From NCBI RefSeq assembly GCF_022369475.1, contig NZ_CP059600.1, forward strand, positions 930,001 to 994,000: a DNA stretch of 64,000 bases, given 5' to 3'. Both the position numbers and the translations under genes were made by a program. This document shows positions 54,918 to 63,646 of this stretch, in pieces (position 1 is the first letter of the stretch; the number at the start of each line of letters is the position of its first letter). The notes beneath the pieces were generated by a model that was given only the letters and a program-made list of their open reading frames with translations, had not been told where the DNA came from and did not search any database. This stretch comes from Campylobacter sp. RM12651. Its GTDB lineage: Bacteria > Campylobacterota > Campylobacteria > Campylobacterales > Campylobacteraceae.

Positions 54918-55103
54918 TTAAAAATTAAAATCTTGTGAAGCACCTTGCGACATATTTTCATAAGTAGCCTTTACAAAAGCATTTCTTATATCGCACTCAC
55001 AGAGCTTTTCACAATCTATACAAGATAATTTATTTTGCGTTTTTTGTTGGCAATCTTGCAAATTCTTTTTAGCAATTTGCAAATTACTCTCATAAATATT
55101 CAT
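54918..55103 (-). CDS. Small Cys-rich protein between fbp and metG
   Basis: 61 residues with five Cys (18, 28, 31, 35, 37) in a Cys-x9-Cys-x2-Cys-x3-Cys-x-Cys pattern that could bind zinc or an iron-sulfur cluster. Soluble, Gln/Asn/Lys-rich. It starts inside the 3' end of fbp and ends eight bases before metG, at the same place as a small gene in C. jejuni. Function not recognised. Confidence 0.6.
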   Translation of the reverse strand: MNIYESNLQIAKKNLQDCQQKTQNKLSCIDCEKLCECDIRNAFVKATYENMSQGASQDFNF

Positions 55104-55953
55104 CTAAATATGCCTTTTCACTGATTGAACCAAGATAACAAGGTGTGCTTGCGTGAATTGTGCTAAATTTTAAATTAAGCAAACTCTCATATCCTTTAGA
55201 GCCTTTTATCCCATCACTTGAAAATCCACCAGCTTTTTCGTAAATATAAGCGAAAGGAAATACTTCAAATAAAGCCCTAAGTTTTCCTAATTTACCATCA
55301 TTTAATGTAGCTTCGCTTGTATTTGGATATGAAAACAATCCCCCACCTTTTATTAAAATCTGATGTAAATCACTAACCATAGCACCGCTATATCTTAAGC
55401 GATATCCATCACTAAATATTTTATCAATCATTGCTTTATGAGCTTTACTCCAATCTTTTTGAGTGCCGCCTGTTGCGTTTAATTTACCTTTTTCATTTAG
55501 TTTTAAATCTTTTAAGAATTTAAATTCTTTTCCATCGTATTCATATAATTTTGGCTCATTTATACAAACTACTAATTGAGTTCTAGGGCCATAGATTGAA
55601 TAAATAGCTGCTTTTAAACTATTAGGCTCTGCAGTATTTTCATAGATAGCAAATATACTTCCTACTGCAAAATTAACATCAAATAAAGAAGAGCCATCAA
55701 GTGGGTCATACGCAACTATATATTTTGCATCATCGTATAAAAATTGCGGATTTTCTTTTTCTTCACTGATAATTGCTTTAATTGAGCCAATTTTACTAAG
55801 CTCGTTTGTAATTATCATATCGCTTAATACATCTTGTTTTAATTGTAAATCCCCACTAGCATTGCTTAATTCTGTATAGCCATATTCAGGGTTATCAAAG
55901 CTTTGCTTAATCTTTAAAACGCTTTGTTTTATAGCTTCTATTATTTCTTGCAT
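55090..55953 (-). CDS. fbp: Fructose-1,6-bisphosphatase class I
   Basis: Gluconeogenic phosphatase. 287 residues with metal-binding Glu in IISEEKENPQF and the signature DPLDGSSLFDVN (83-94), RYSGAMVSDLHQILIKGGG and FPFAYIYEKAGG. Expected in an organism that lives on acids and amino acids. Its ATG overlaps the mobB stop by one base. Confidence 0.95.
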   Translation of the reverse strand: MQEIIEAIKQSVLKIKQSFDNPEYGYTELSNASGDLQLKQDVLSDMIITNELSKIGSIKAIISEEKENPQFLYDDAKYIVAYDPLDGSSLFDVNFAVGSIFAIYENTAEPNSLKAAIYSIYGPRTQLVVCINEPKLYEYDGKEFKFLKDLKLNEKGKLNATGGTQKDWSKAHKAMIDKIFSDGYRLRYSGAMVSDLHQILIKGGGLFSYPNTSEATLNDGKLGKLRALFEVFPFAYIYEKAGGFSSDGIKGSKGYESLLNLKFSTIHASTPCYLGSISEKAYLDEYL

Positions 55954-56423
55954 TAAATCTCCTTAGCATTATTCAAAACAAATTCACTAATACTAGCAAT
56001 ATCATCTAAATTAAATTGCTTTAAACCATAATCTTTATTAGAATAACTAGCTAATGCTAAAGAATATTCTAAATAACTCTCATCAACTTCTTTGCAAAAC
56101 ACACACAATCTTGGTAAAGGCAAACTTTTAAGTCCTTCAACTAAAACAATATCAGCACTAAATTGCTTAATTATTTGCTCTATTTCTAAGCTTTCGTGAT
56201 AAAAAATAGTGGTTTTTACAGGACTTAAAACTGCAACTTCAGCACCCGTTTGATAGAATTTAAAACTATCTTTACCATTCGTATCAAATACTGCTTTATC
56301 TTTTGGGTCGTGCTTAATTATTGCTACCTTTAAGCCAAGCTTTTGTAAATGCTCTGAAATTTTACAAATTAGTGTAGTTTTGCCCGAATTTGATGGGCCA
56401 GTAAATGCGAATGCTTTTTTCAT
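55953..56423 (-). CDS. mobB: Molybdopterin-guanine dinucleotide biosynthesis protein MobB
   Basis: GTP-binding accessory factor for molybdenum cofactor, here of use for the TorA-type reductase. 156 residues with P-loop GPSNSGKTTL (9-18), KHDPKDKAVFDTNGKDSFKF region and ILVEGLK. First gene of the mobB-fbp-metG unit, with a short intergenic space to the divergent lipoprotein gene. Confidence 0.9.
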   Translation of the reverse strand: MKKAFAFTGPSNSGKTTLICKISEHLQKLGLKVAIIKHDPKDKAVFDTNGKDSFKFYQTGAEVAVLSPVKTTIFYHESLEIEQIIKQFSADIVLVEGLKSLPLPRLCVFCKEVDESYLEYSLALASYSNKDYGLKQFNLDDIASISEFVLNNAKEI

Positions 56424-56479
56424 TGATTAACCTTTTTTATTAAAAATTATAAATTTATAAATTAAACGAAAGAGAAGTA

Positions 56480-56881
56480 ATGAAAAAAGCTTTATTTTTA
56501 GTAATTTTGATATGTTTTACAGCTTGTGTTAGGCAAAATGATGAATTTTATAATTCAAAAGAAGAAATAATGTTAAGGTCTTATTATGTAAATGATTGCA
56601 TTATTAGTTATTTAGGAGTTAAGGATAATAACGATTATTTTGTGATTGCTAGTAAAAATGAAATTGAACATATAATAATTGAAGGGTATTTGGTTCAATT
56701 TTTAAAACTGCCAAAAAATGAATTTAATTTGCCTTATAAAAATGATTTTTTATATTTTTACAAAATAATAAATACTGCTAGTAAAAAGACAAATATTGAT
56801 ATGGAAATTACTTTAAATAATGAAGAAACAAGAAGCGTTAAAATACAAAGAATTTCAAAATCTCTTGAATATCAATTTTAA
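56480..56881 (+). CDS. Putative lipoprotein, Cj0842-like
   Basis: 133 residues: signal peptide with a lipobox CFTAC near residue 12-16 (Cys16), then a small soluble domain with no known family. Located divergently upstream of mobB, the same place as the C. jejuni gene. Ribosome binding site AAGAGAAG. Confidence 0.6.
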   Translation: MKKALFLVILICFTACVRQNDEFYNSKEEIMLRSYYVNDCIISYLGVKDNNDYFVIASKNEIEHIIIEGYLVQFLKLPKNEFNLPYKNDFLYFYKIINTASKKTNIDMEITLNNEETRSVKIQRISKSLEYQF

Positions 56882-56900
56882 GGGCTAAAAACCCTTAAAA

Positions 56901-57287
56901 TTACGCTAATAATGACGCTATTTGAGTTTGGTTAAAATTAACTTGCTGAGCGTTTTTAAAACTTTCTTCATTTTGCTTTAAAAAATTAGCGTTTAATTTA
57001 GAAAAATCTTCATTTTTAAATCTATCGTTATTGTTATTTGCTGTTTTTAAACTATTTTCTATTTTTTCTAAATCATTTTTCAAATCAACTTTATTTGTAT
57101 TATTATTTTGAATTTTTGAAATCATTTCATCTTGTTGAGTGCTGATTTCTTGATATTTTTTCTCGCTTAATTTTTCTTCACTTACTTTTTTCTCATTTAA
57201 TTGTTCTACCGAAGTATCTTCAACTTTTTGAGTAGGTTTATTTTGAGCCATTAAGACATTGCTTTGTATGTTATTGTTAATTTGCAT
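56901..57287 (-). CDS. Coiled-coil protein of unknown function
   Basis: 128 residues, very Asn/Gln/Lys/Glu-rich with no signal peptide or membrane segment; disordered or coiled coil through residues 25-95. The start MQINNNIQSNVL and the Gln/Asn content resemble flagella-linked small proteins of Campylobacter, but that is only a resemblance. On the minus strand a TATAAT (57314-57319) lies 26 bases before the start, a sigma-70 promoter rather than a sigma-28 one. Confidence 0.55.
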   Translation of the reverse strand: MQINNNIQSNVLMAQNKPTQKVEDTSVEQLNEKKVSEEKLSEKKYQEISTQQDEMISKIQNNNTNKVDLKNDLEKIENSLKTANNNNDRFKNEDFSKLNANFLKQNEESFKNAQQVNFNQTQIASLLA

Positions 57288-57313
57288 ACTAAACTCCTTT
57301 TAAATTTTGCCGA

Positions 57314-57319
57314 TTATAG
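57314..57319 (-). promoter_or_regulatory. -10 box of the coiled-coil protein gene
   Basis: TATAAT on the minus strand, 26 bases before the ATG and next to the 3' end of the upstream membrane-protein gene. AAAGGAG follows. Confidence 0.5.
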
Positions 57320-57320
57320 C

Positions 57321-57758
57321 CTATTTTTCTTTTTTCTTAGTAAAAAATAATATTAATTGTAAAATAACCATAACTTTAAAAATCATTTCACTTTGCTTAT
57401 GATTATCATCAAAATCTTTACTATCAGTAACGCCTAAAGCCTGCATATCAAGCACATTAGCTGTATAATAAAATACAAACACTAAGGCTAAAATCAAAAT
57501 TATTAGGCTTAAAATTGGCTTTAAACTAAATAATTTATTTGAAATACTTTCATAAATAATATTTAAAAAGCTTACGAAAAGTAACAAATAATTAAATTTT
57601 ACAAACACTTGTGTCATCAAAAGTCCGCTTTGAAAGTGGCTTAAAATCCCATCTCCAATAATTGCACTAGGATAAAAAATAATAGGAGCAACAACAATTC
57701 CTATGAATAATTCTACAAAAATTATTCCAGCTAATAAAAAATCATTAATTTTTTTCAT
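57321..57758 (-). CDS. DUF4149-like inner-membrane protein
   Basis: 145 residues with four membrane segments: GIIFVELFIGIVVAPIIF, then the VFVKFNYLLLFVSF, LSLIILILALVFVFYYT and VILQLILFF helices, and a polar loop KDFDDNHKQSEM. This matches the DUF4149 pattern of small four-helix membrane proteins. Overlaps prmC by 14 bases, so co-translated. Confidence 0.6.
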   Translation of the reverse strand: MKKINDFLLAGIIFVELFIGIVVAPIIFYPSAIIGDGILSHFQSGLLMTQVFVKFNYLLLFVSFLNIIYESISNKLFSLKPILSLIILILALVFVFYYTANVLDMQALGVTDSKDFDDNHKQSEMIFKVMVILQLILFFTKKKEK

Positions 57759-58548
57759 AATCTAACCTTTCTGCTATAAAAACTCTATCAAAACCATTTA
57801 AATCTTTATAAAAACTAGCCTTAAAATTCTTTTCTTTTAGATAATCATTTAGGATTTCTTTTTGATCATATCCAAATTCGCACATTAAAAATCTCACATT
57901 TTCTAAATAACATTTATCAATTATTTTAAATAATATCTCATATCCTTTTTTACCACCAAAAAGCGCTGTTTTAGGCTCTTTTAATACTGATTTATCTAAA
58001 TTATATTCGGTGCTAATATATGGAGGATTTGAGATAATTAGTTCATAGTCTTTAAAATTAACTTTCATAAAATCGCTAATAAAAAAATCACAATTTACAT
58101 TATGCAATTTAGCATTTTCATTGGCTAGTTGTAAGGCTAATTTGTTTATATCACAGGCTTTTATATTTGCTTTTGTAAATAATTTTAAAAATATACTAAT
58201 AATCCCACTTCCAAAACCTATTTCAAAAATATTTTTTATATTATTTTGATTTATTAGATTTATTGCTAAATCTATTAGTATTTCAGTATCATTTCTAGGA
58301 ATTAACACTCCTTTAGCACATTTAAATTCTAAATCTTTTATATAAGTTTTTGAGAATATGTATTGCAATGGAGTGCCGTTTTTGTATTCGTTTGCAATAC
58401 TTAAAAGTTTAATTTTATCGCTTGGATTTATCACATTTGCCCTTGCGACTGAATACTCAAGCATTGAATATGAAAAATACTCCATTATAATCTGTCTTGC
58501 AATTACTTCATTGCTTAGGGCTTTTAATTCGTTAAATGTGGCTATCAT
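57745..58548 (-). CDS. prmC: Peptide-chain-release-factor glutamine methyltransferase PrmC
   Basis: Methylates the GGQ glutamine of release factors. 267 residues: N-terminal helical domain, SAM loop IFEIGFGSGIISIF (108-120), and catalytic NPPYIS (174-179). Usual length. Overlaps the M48 protease gene upstream and the DUF4149 gene downstream. Confidence 0.93.
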   Translation of the reverse strand: MIATFNELKALSNEVIARQIIMEYFSYSMLEYSVARANVINPSDKIKLLSIANEYKNGTPLQYIFSKTYIKDLEFKCAKGVLIPRNDTEILIDLAINLINQNNIKNIFEIGFGSGIISIFLKLFTKANIKACDINKLALQLANENAKLHNVNCDFFISDFMKVNFKDYELIISNPPYISTEYNLDKSVLKEPKTALFGGKKGYEILFKIIDKCYLENVRFLMCEFGYDQKEILNDYLKEKNFKASFYKDLNGFDRVFIAERLDYEKN

Positions 58549-59719
58549 TTAATACACTTATTCTTCTACTTAAACTCGGATGAGTTTTATAAATCATTTC
58601 ATAAATAGCGTTATGATCTAACAAGGCTTTATTATGAATAGCTAATACCTTTAAAGCACTTATCATATCGTTTTTGCTAGTTTTTATTGCTCCGTGTTTA
58701 TCTGCACTAAATTCATTTTTTCTTGAAATAGAATTTAAAATAGGACTTAAAATAAACGAAATTGCCGAGCCTACCATAATAAAAGCAAACAACGGGCTAG
58801 ATACAAAGCCTTCTAAATTAAATTGATTTTCAAAAAAACTTGAAAAATATCCAAAAAACGCAAAGGTAATTAATAGATTTAAACCACTTATAAAAAGCAT
58901 TTTTAAAATATCTTTATGTTTAAAATGCCCTAATTCGTGAGCTAATACGGCAAGTAATTCATCTTTACTCATAGCATTGATTAAAGTATCATAAAGAACT
59001 ACTTTTTTTGCTCCAAACATACCCGCAAAATAAGCATTAAGTCTAGTATCGTTTTTACTAGCGTCCATACTAAATACCCCATTACTTTTAAAGCCACATT
59101 CATCTAATAATTTTGCAATATCATCTCTTAATTCACCTTCTACAGGGCTTAACTTATTAAACAATGGAACTATAAAATTAGGATAAATAACCATAGCTAA
59201 AAGACTAAAAATAAATAAAATAACAAAGCCACCTATCCACCAAAACTCGCCTAATTTAGCAATAGCAAAAAGCAAAATATAAACTAAAGCTCCACCTATA
59301 ATTACTAATAAGATTAATGATTTTAAAAGGTCTTTAAAATACATTTTAGGAGTTTTTTTATTAAAGCCGTGCTTGGTATCAACAACCATAGTTTTATAAT
59401 AATCTAAGCAAGTTAGAATGCAAGAATTTATAATAAAATACAATAAAACTAAAATAGTATTATCAAGCAGTGAATTAGGCTCAAAATGAACCTTTAATAC
59501 ATTAAATAACACCAATATAAATACGCAATTTAAAATAAGTGCTAAAAAATTATTTAGTATTGAAAATTTATGCTCAACTATGGCTATATTTTTAAATTCT
59601 ATAAATTGCTCATCACTTAAAAAACCTTTATTTGTTTTTGTTTTAATATGATTTATTTCAAGTAATTTAAGTATTGTTTCAATCACAAAAATTACACTAA
59701 TTATACTAATTATCAACAT
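58532..59719 (-). CDS. M48-family (Ste24/CaaX-type) membrane metalloprotease
   Basis: 395 residues with about seven membrane segments. Zinc site His261-Glu-Leu-Gly-His265 (AVLAHELGHFKH) plus the third-ligand Glu in SRKNEFSADKHG, as in Ste24-like M48A peptidases; NDTRLNAYFAGMFGAKKVVL is a family block. Acts at the inner membrane, probably in protein quality control. Overlaps both neighbours. Confidence 0.9.
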   Translation of the reverse strand: MLIISIISVIFVIETILKLLEINHIKTKTNKGFLSDEQFIEFKNIAIVEHKFSILNNFLALILNCVFILVLFNVLKVHFEPNSLLDNTILVLLYFIINSCILTCLDYYKTMVVDTKHGFNKKTPKMYFKDLLKSLILLVIIGGALVYILLFAIAKLGEFWWIGGFVILFIFSLLAMVIYPNFIVPLFNKLSPVEGELRDDIAKLLDECGFKSNGVFSMDASKNDTRLNAYFAGMFGAKKVVLYDTLINAMSKDELLAVLAHELGHFKHKDILKMLFISGLNLLITFAFFGYFSSFFENQFNLEGFVSSPLFAFIMVGSAISFILSPILNSISRKNEFSADKHGAIKTSKNDMISALKVLAIHNKALLDHNAIYEMIYKTHPSLSRRISVLNDSHI

Positions 59720-61643
59720 TTTCTAACCTTTCTGTAAGTTCTAAAACTTCGTAATACTCATTTTCTAAAAGCTCTAATTCCTGATTTAAATTCTCAAGCC
59801 TTTCATTTAAAGCTAATATCCCATATTTTTCATATTTTGTAGGGTCGCTTAAGTATTCATTTAATAATCTAATTTCTTTTTCAATCTCTTCAATCTTAAC
59901 TGGGTGTTCTTCTAGGATTTTATTTTGTTTATAGCTTAATTTTACGCTTTTTTTACGCTCAACTTTTACTGGTTTTTCTTTATCATTTTCTATTTCACTA
60001 TTTAACTCGCTTAATTCATCGTTTAATTCTAAAAGCTCACTAAATTTCATAGTTTCAATTTCAATTGATTGATTTGAAAAGGCAAAAAGCTTAGTAGCAA
60101 GTCTATCCGTAAAATATCTATCATGACTTACAAATATCAAAGCACCTTTAAAATCCATTAAATACTGCTCTAAAATATTAATCGTAGCAATATCTAAATC
60201 ATTAGTAGGCTCATCTAAAATTAATACTTCATAATCTTTTGTAAAAAGTTTTGCTAAAGCCACCCTACTTTTTTCGCCACCACTAAGTGAGCCGATTTTA
60301 TAAGTAAGTTGTTCTTTAGGAAATAAAAAATGCTTTAAATATCCATATACATGCATATTAGAGCCTTTCACATTGATAGTATCACCGCCATTTGGACAAA
60401 AATACTCAATCAAAGTTTCATCATCTTTTAAATCACTTTTTTTCTGGTCAAAATATCCTATATTTATCTCACCTTTTTTTATAAAACCACTGCTAGGGCG
60501 AAGCTTTTCAAGTAGAATTTGTAAAAAGCTAGATTTTCCACAGCCGTTTTTGCCTACAATTGCTATTTTTTCACCTTGCAAAATCCTTGCATTAAATGGC
60601 TTAAATAATAATTTTTCGCCTAGTGTTAGGCTAATATCGTGTAATTCAAAAAGCATTTTTTTCTTATTTGCTATGAGTGGATTTGATTTTATATCACTTG
60701 CACGGGCAAGCTCAACTCTTAGTCTATTCAAAATACTAGGATTTTTTTTAGCCTCTTCACGCATTTTAAAAATACGCTCTTTTCTACCTTCGTTTCGCTT
60801 AAGCCTTGCTTTTACCCCACGACGCAGCCATTCTTCTTCGCTTTTTAATTGTTTTACTAAGGTTTCATAGCTTTTATTAAGGCTTTCTAGTAATCTTGCC
60901 TTAGCTTGTAAATAATTTGAATACCCACCTTCAAATTCTCTTAATTTTGCATCTTCTATTTCTACGCATTTACTTGCAATGTTGTCTATAAAATATCTAT
61001 CGTGACTTATAAAAATAACACATTTTTTACTAGCTTTTAACATATCTTCAAGGTATTTACACATAGTTACATCTAAGTGGTTCGTAGGCTCATCTAAAAT
61101 CAAAACATCAGGAGATTTAAGCAGCATACAAGCAAGGCTTAATCTTCTTAATTCCCCACCACTAAGACTTGCTAGATTTCTATTTATAAAACTACTTAAT
61201 TCAAATTCTTTTAAAGCTCTATTTATTTTGCTATCAATACTCCAAGCGTCCTTACTCTCTATTAAATCAAATAAAATTTGTTGTTTTTGTAATAATTCTT
61301 TATCATTTGGATTAGTTGATAGTTTAGAATTAATCTCATTATATTCGCTTAAAGCATTAAAAATATCGCCTAATTCTAATTTAATATATTCATCTACGCT
61401 AAGATTATAATCTATATTAATGCTTTGAGAAAGCATAGAAAAATTTATACTTGAATTAATCAAAACCCTACCATTATCAGGTTCTATTTCTTTAGTAATT
61501 ATTTTTAAAAATGTAGATTTGCCCTGCCCGTTTTTACCTATTATTGCGATTTTTTCGCCATCGTTTATACTAAAATTTACATTTTTTAAAATAACTTTTT
61601 CGCCGTAAGCTTTATCAATATCAATACAATCTATTAAAATCAA
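59706..61643 (-). CDS. ABC-F family ATPase (Uup/YheS-like)
   Basis: 645 residues with two ABC domains and no membrane segments. Walker A GKNGQGKST and GKNGCGKSS; signatures SGGELRRLSLA and SGGEKSRVALA; Walker B with VLILDEPTNHLD and VLILDEPTNDLD; a linker with Arg/Lys-rich coiled coil between them; and a C-terminal coiled coil (about 560-640). ABC-F proteins act on ribosomes. Which subfamily is unclear, but the length and C-terminal coil fit Uup. Confidence 0.9.
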   Translation of the reverse strand: MILIDCIDIDKAYGEKVILKNVNFSINDGEKIAIIGKNGQGKSTFLKIITKEIEPDNGRVLINSSINFSMLSQSINIDYNLSVDEYIKLELGDIFNALSEYNEINSKLSTNPNDKELLQKQQILFDLIESKDAWSIDSKINRALKEFELSSFINRNLASLSGGELRRLSLACMLLKSPDVLILDEPTNHLDVTMCKYLEDMLKASKKCVIFISHDRYFIDNIASKCVEIEDAKLREFEGGYSNYLQAKARLLESLNKSYETLVKQLKSEEEWLRRGVKARLKRNEGRKERIFKMREEAKKNPSILNRLRVELARASDIKSNPLIANKKKMLFELHDISLTLGEKLLFKPFNARILQGEKIAIVGKNGCGKSSFLQILLEKLRPSSGFIKKGEINIGYFDQKKSDLKDDETLIEYFCPNGGDTINVKGSNMHVYGYLKHFLFPKEQLTYKIGSLSGGEKSRVALAKLFTKDYEVLILDEPTNDLDIATINILEQYLMDFKGALIFVSHDRYFTDRLATKLFAFSNQSIEIETMKFSELLELNDELSELNSEIENDKEKPVKVERKKSVKLSYKQNKILEEHPVKIEEIEKEIRLLNEYLSDPTKYEKYGILALNERLENLNQELELLENEYYEVLELTERLENVDN

Positions 61644-61664
61644 TTTAAATAATCCTTAAGTTTT

Positions 61665-61690
61665 TTAAAGGCTAGTATTCTAGCCTTTAA
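61665..61690. terminator. Terminator between yceI and ABC-F genes
   Basis: Perfect 11-bp stem TTAAAGGCTAG / CTAGCCTTTAA with a 4-base loop, just after the YceI stop on the minus strand. Confidence 0.8.
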
Positions 61691-61693
61691 AGA

Positions 61694-62263
61694 TTATTTA
61701 ACATCTACATCAAAATAAATTTCAACTTCTTCGTGAGTTTTCTTTCCGTGAAGTGCCGAGATTTGTTTATCAGTTGAAAGTGCTGTAAATGCTTCAGTTG
61801 TATTAAAATCAGTATTCATATTTATTACTCCTTTTACAACTAATTTACCATCAGCTACGCTATAAGTCATTGGAATTTCTTTTGTAATATCATTAAATGT
61901 GATTACACCTGTAGCACTACCACTTGTTTCATCACCTTTTACATCTTTTAAACTAGCTTCAATTTTGCTATTTTTTAAATTTGCAATATAAGTTCTATGG
62001 ATATTGTTTTCACGAATTTTATCTTTTGTATTTTCGTTAGCAAAATCCATACTTGCTTTAGTTCCGTTTAAAATATCTACAACAGAGCCACTTGTTTTGC
62101 TAAATTCAAATTTAGCATCATCAATAACGCCAGGAACACCTAATTTTTTTTCCATTTTAAAACCAACGAAATGAGCTTTTACACTAGCTTCATCAATAGT
62201 AATTGCATAAGCACTTGAGCCTAAAATCGCAGTAGCGATGATTGAAGAAAATATCTTTTTCAT
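61694..62263 (-). CDS. Periplasmic YceI-family protein
   Basis: 189 residues: signal peptide (cut after Ala-Tyr-Ala at about 19), then the YceI lipocalin-like fold with ASVKAHFVGFKMEKKLGVPG, SIxASLKDVKG-type strand and FNDITKEIPMTY. YceI proteins bind isoprenoid-type lipids; the physiological ligand here is unknown. Ribosome binding site AAAGGAT. A Fur-box-like site lies 45 bases upstream. Confidence 0.85.
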   Translation of the reverse strand: MKKIFSSIIATAILGSSAYAITIDEASVKAHFVGFKMEKKLGVPGVIDDAKFEFSKTSGSVVDILNGTKASMDFANENTKDKIRENNIHRTYIANLKNSKIEASLKDVKGDETSGSATGVITFNDITKEIPMTYSVADGKLVVKGVINMNTDFNTTEAFTALSTDKQISALHGKKTHEEVEIYFDVDVK

Positions 62264-62308
62264 TTTTTATCCTTTTTTTTAAATTGAACCATTATTATAC
62301 GATATTTT

Positions 62309-62326
62309 GTTAATCATTATCATTTC
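62309..62326 (-). promoter_or_regulatory. Fur-box-like site upstream of yceI
   Basis: On the minus strand AATGATAATGATTAAC, close to the GATAATGAT hexamer array of Fur boxes, about 45 bases before the yceI start and also upstream of the divergent dsbA-like gene. Suggestive only in this A/T-rich DNA. Confidence 0.35.
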
Positions 62327-62387
62327 TAATAGAAATTTTTATTAATTAAAATTTTATATATTTATGCAATTTTTTTAAGGAGAAAAA

Positions 62388-63029
62388 ATGTTAAAACAAA
62401 TTAAAAAGTTAGCTTTAGTGTTGCTTGTTAGTTCAAACTTATTTGCCTTAAGTGAAGGTGTAGAATACAATGTACTTGAAAATCCAATCCCAAATTCTGA
62501 TAATTCTTTAACAGAAATATGGTCTTATCAATGTTCGCATTGTTATTTACACCACAATCACAATACTTTAGGACTAATAAAAGAGCAATTAAAAGATTTA
62601 GATATTAGATTAATGATGGTAAAAACTTGGGGAAAATTTGGTCAAGAAATGGCTAATTTACTTGCATACGCACATTATCAAGATGAAAAAAATAAAATTA
62701 GCTTGATTGATAAAAATAGCCTATATGATAAAATTAGTAGCGTTTATTTTGTTGAAATGTTTAAAAATAAATCAACTTGGAATAATAATCCTGATGAATT
62801 TTATAAATCTGGTCTAAGTATTCTTGGAATTTCAAAGAAAAAATTAGAAAGTTTCTTGCAAAGCCCTGAAGGAAAATATTTGTTAAGCTCAACTGATATT
62901 GCAAATGAAATTGCTAATACTTACGGAACTCCAACTTTTATTGTAAATGGAAAATATGTAATCAATTTAGCTTATGCAAAATCTCCACAAATGCTTATAG
63001 ATATGATAAACGAACTATCTAAAAAATAA
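62388..63029 (+). CDS. DsbA-like thiol:disulfide oxidoreductase with CSHC site
   Basis: Periplasmic disulfide oxidoreductase, 213 residues: signal peptide (cut near Leu-Phe-Ala at 18-20), thioredoxin core with active site Cys49-Ser-His-Cys52, helical insert, and cis-Pro in YGTPTFIVNG. The CSHC site differs from the CPHC of classical DsbA. Probably introduces disulfides in secreted proteins. Ribosome binding site AAGGAG. Confidence 0.88.
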   Translation: MLKQIKKLALVLLVSSNLFALSEGVEYNVLENPIPNSDNSLTEIWSYQCSHCYLHHNHNTLGLIKEQLKDLDIRLMMVKTWGKFGQEMANLLAYAHYQDEKNKISLIDKNSLYDKISSVYFVEMFKNKSTWNNNPDEFYKSGLSILGISKKKLESFLQSPEGKYLLSSTDIANEIANTYGTPTFIVNGKYVINLAYAKSPQMLIDMINELSKK

Positions 63030-63050
63030 GGATTTACTTAGGTAAATCCT
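63029..63050 (+). terminator. Terminator after the dsbA-like gene
   Basis: Perfect 9-bp stem AGGATTTAC / GTAAATCCT with a TTAG loop, overlapping the last base of the stop codon. Confidence 0.75.
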
Positions 63051-63085
63051 AAATATTTCTAATACTTGTATTATGAAGTAGTGAA

Positions 63086-63619
63086 ATGTTGCATAAAATT
63101 ATAAAACTCTTACAATATTTATCTTATTATTTATCTTGGTTATGCGTAGTTGTTGGCTTGATTGAACTTTTTATGGGCTTTAATTTTGCTTATTATTTTA
63201 TATCTGCAATTTTGCTTTCTGCTATTTATGGAAGTATTAAAAAGAGATTAGATGAGATTAAATTTAATAAATACTTTTTAATAATTTTAGCTTTAGTATC
63301 TGCTTATAAATACTATGAATTTTTTATAAAAGAGCCAAATGACTTAATAGTAAAAATCATAAATGCTAATAAAACTTGCCTAGAAAATCAAAGATATTGC
63401 ATAATAAATGAAGTTACTACAAAAGAACTCAACGCTGTATTACTAGATAAAAACAATGATGAAATTCTTAAATATCTAAAAAAATATGGATTTAGAAAAA
63501 ATGAGAAAAATAATATGCTGTATTTTCAAGATACTATTTATAACAACCCAGTTGATATAGCAATAAAATTGCAAGATAATCAAATAAATAAAATATATTA
63601 TAAAGCAGATAGAAAATAA
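63086..63619 (+). CDS. Membrane protein of unknown function, paralogue of the converging gene
   Basis: 177 residues: two to three hydrophobic segments in the first 75 residues, then a polar domain with ENQRYCIINEVTTKELN. The YKYYEFFIKEPNDLIVKII junction after the last helix matches YKYYDYFLKQPNELVMQII in the gene converging from the window end, so the two are paralogues. No known family. No strong ribosome binding site is visible before the ATG. Confidence 0.55.
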   Translation: MLHKIIKLLQYLSYYLSWLCVVVGLIELFMGFNFAYYFISAILLSAIYGSIKKRLDEIKFNKYFLIILALVSAYKYYEFFIKEPNDLIVKIINANKTCLENQRYCIINEVTTKELNAVLLDKNNDEILKYLKKYGFRKNEKNNMLYFQDTIYNNPVDIAIKLQDNQINKIYYKADRK

Positions 63620-63646
63620 ATCTACTTTACACAAAATAAGCAAATC

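Noticed and set aside
60373-60870. 165-codon plus-strand frame inside the ABC-F gene
   Set aside because: It is the reverse-strand shadow of a well-conserved ATPase domain. The same holds for other long antisense frames in rpsA, nusA, pheT, metG and oor genes.
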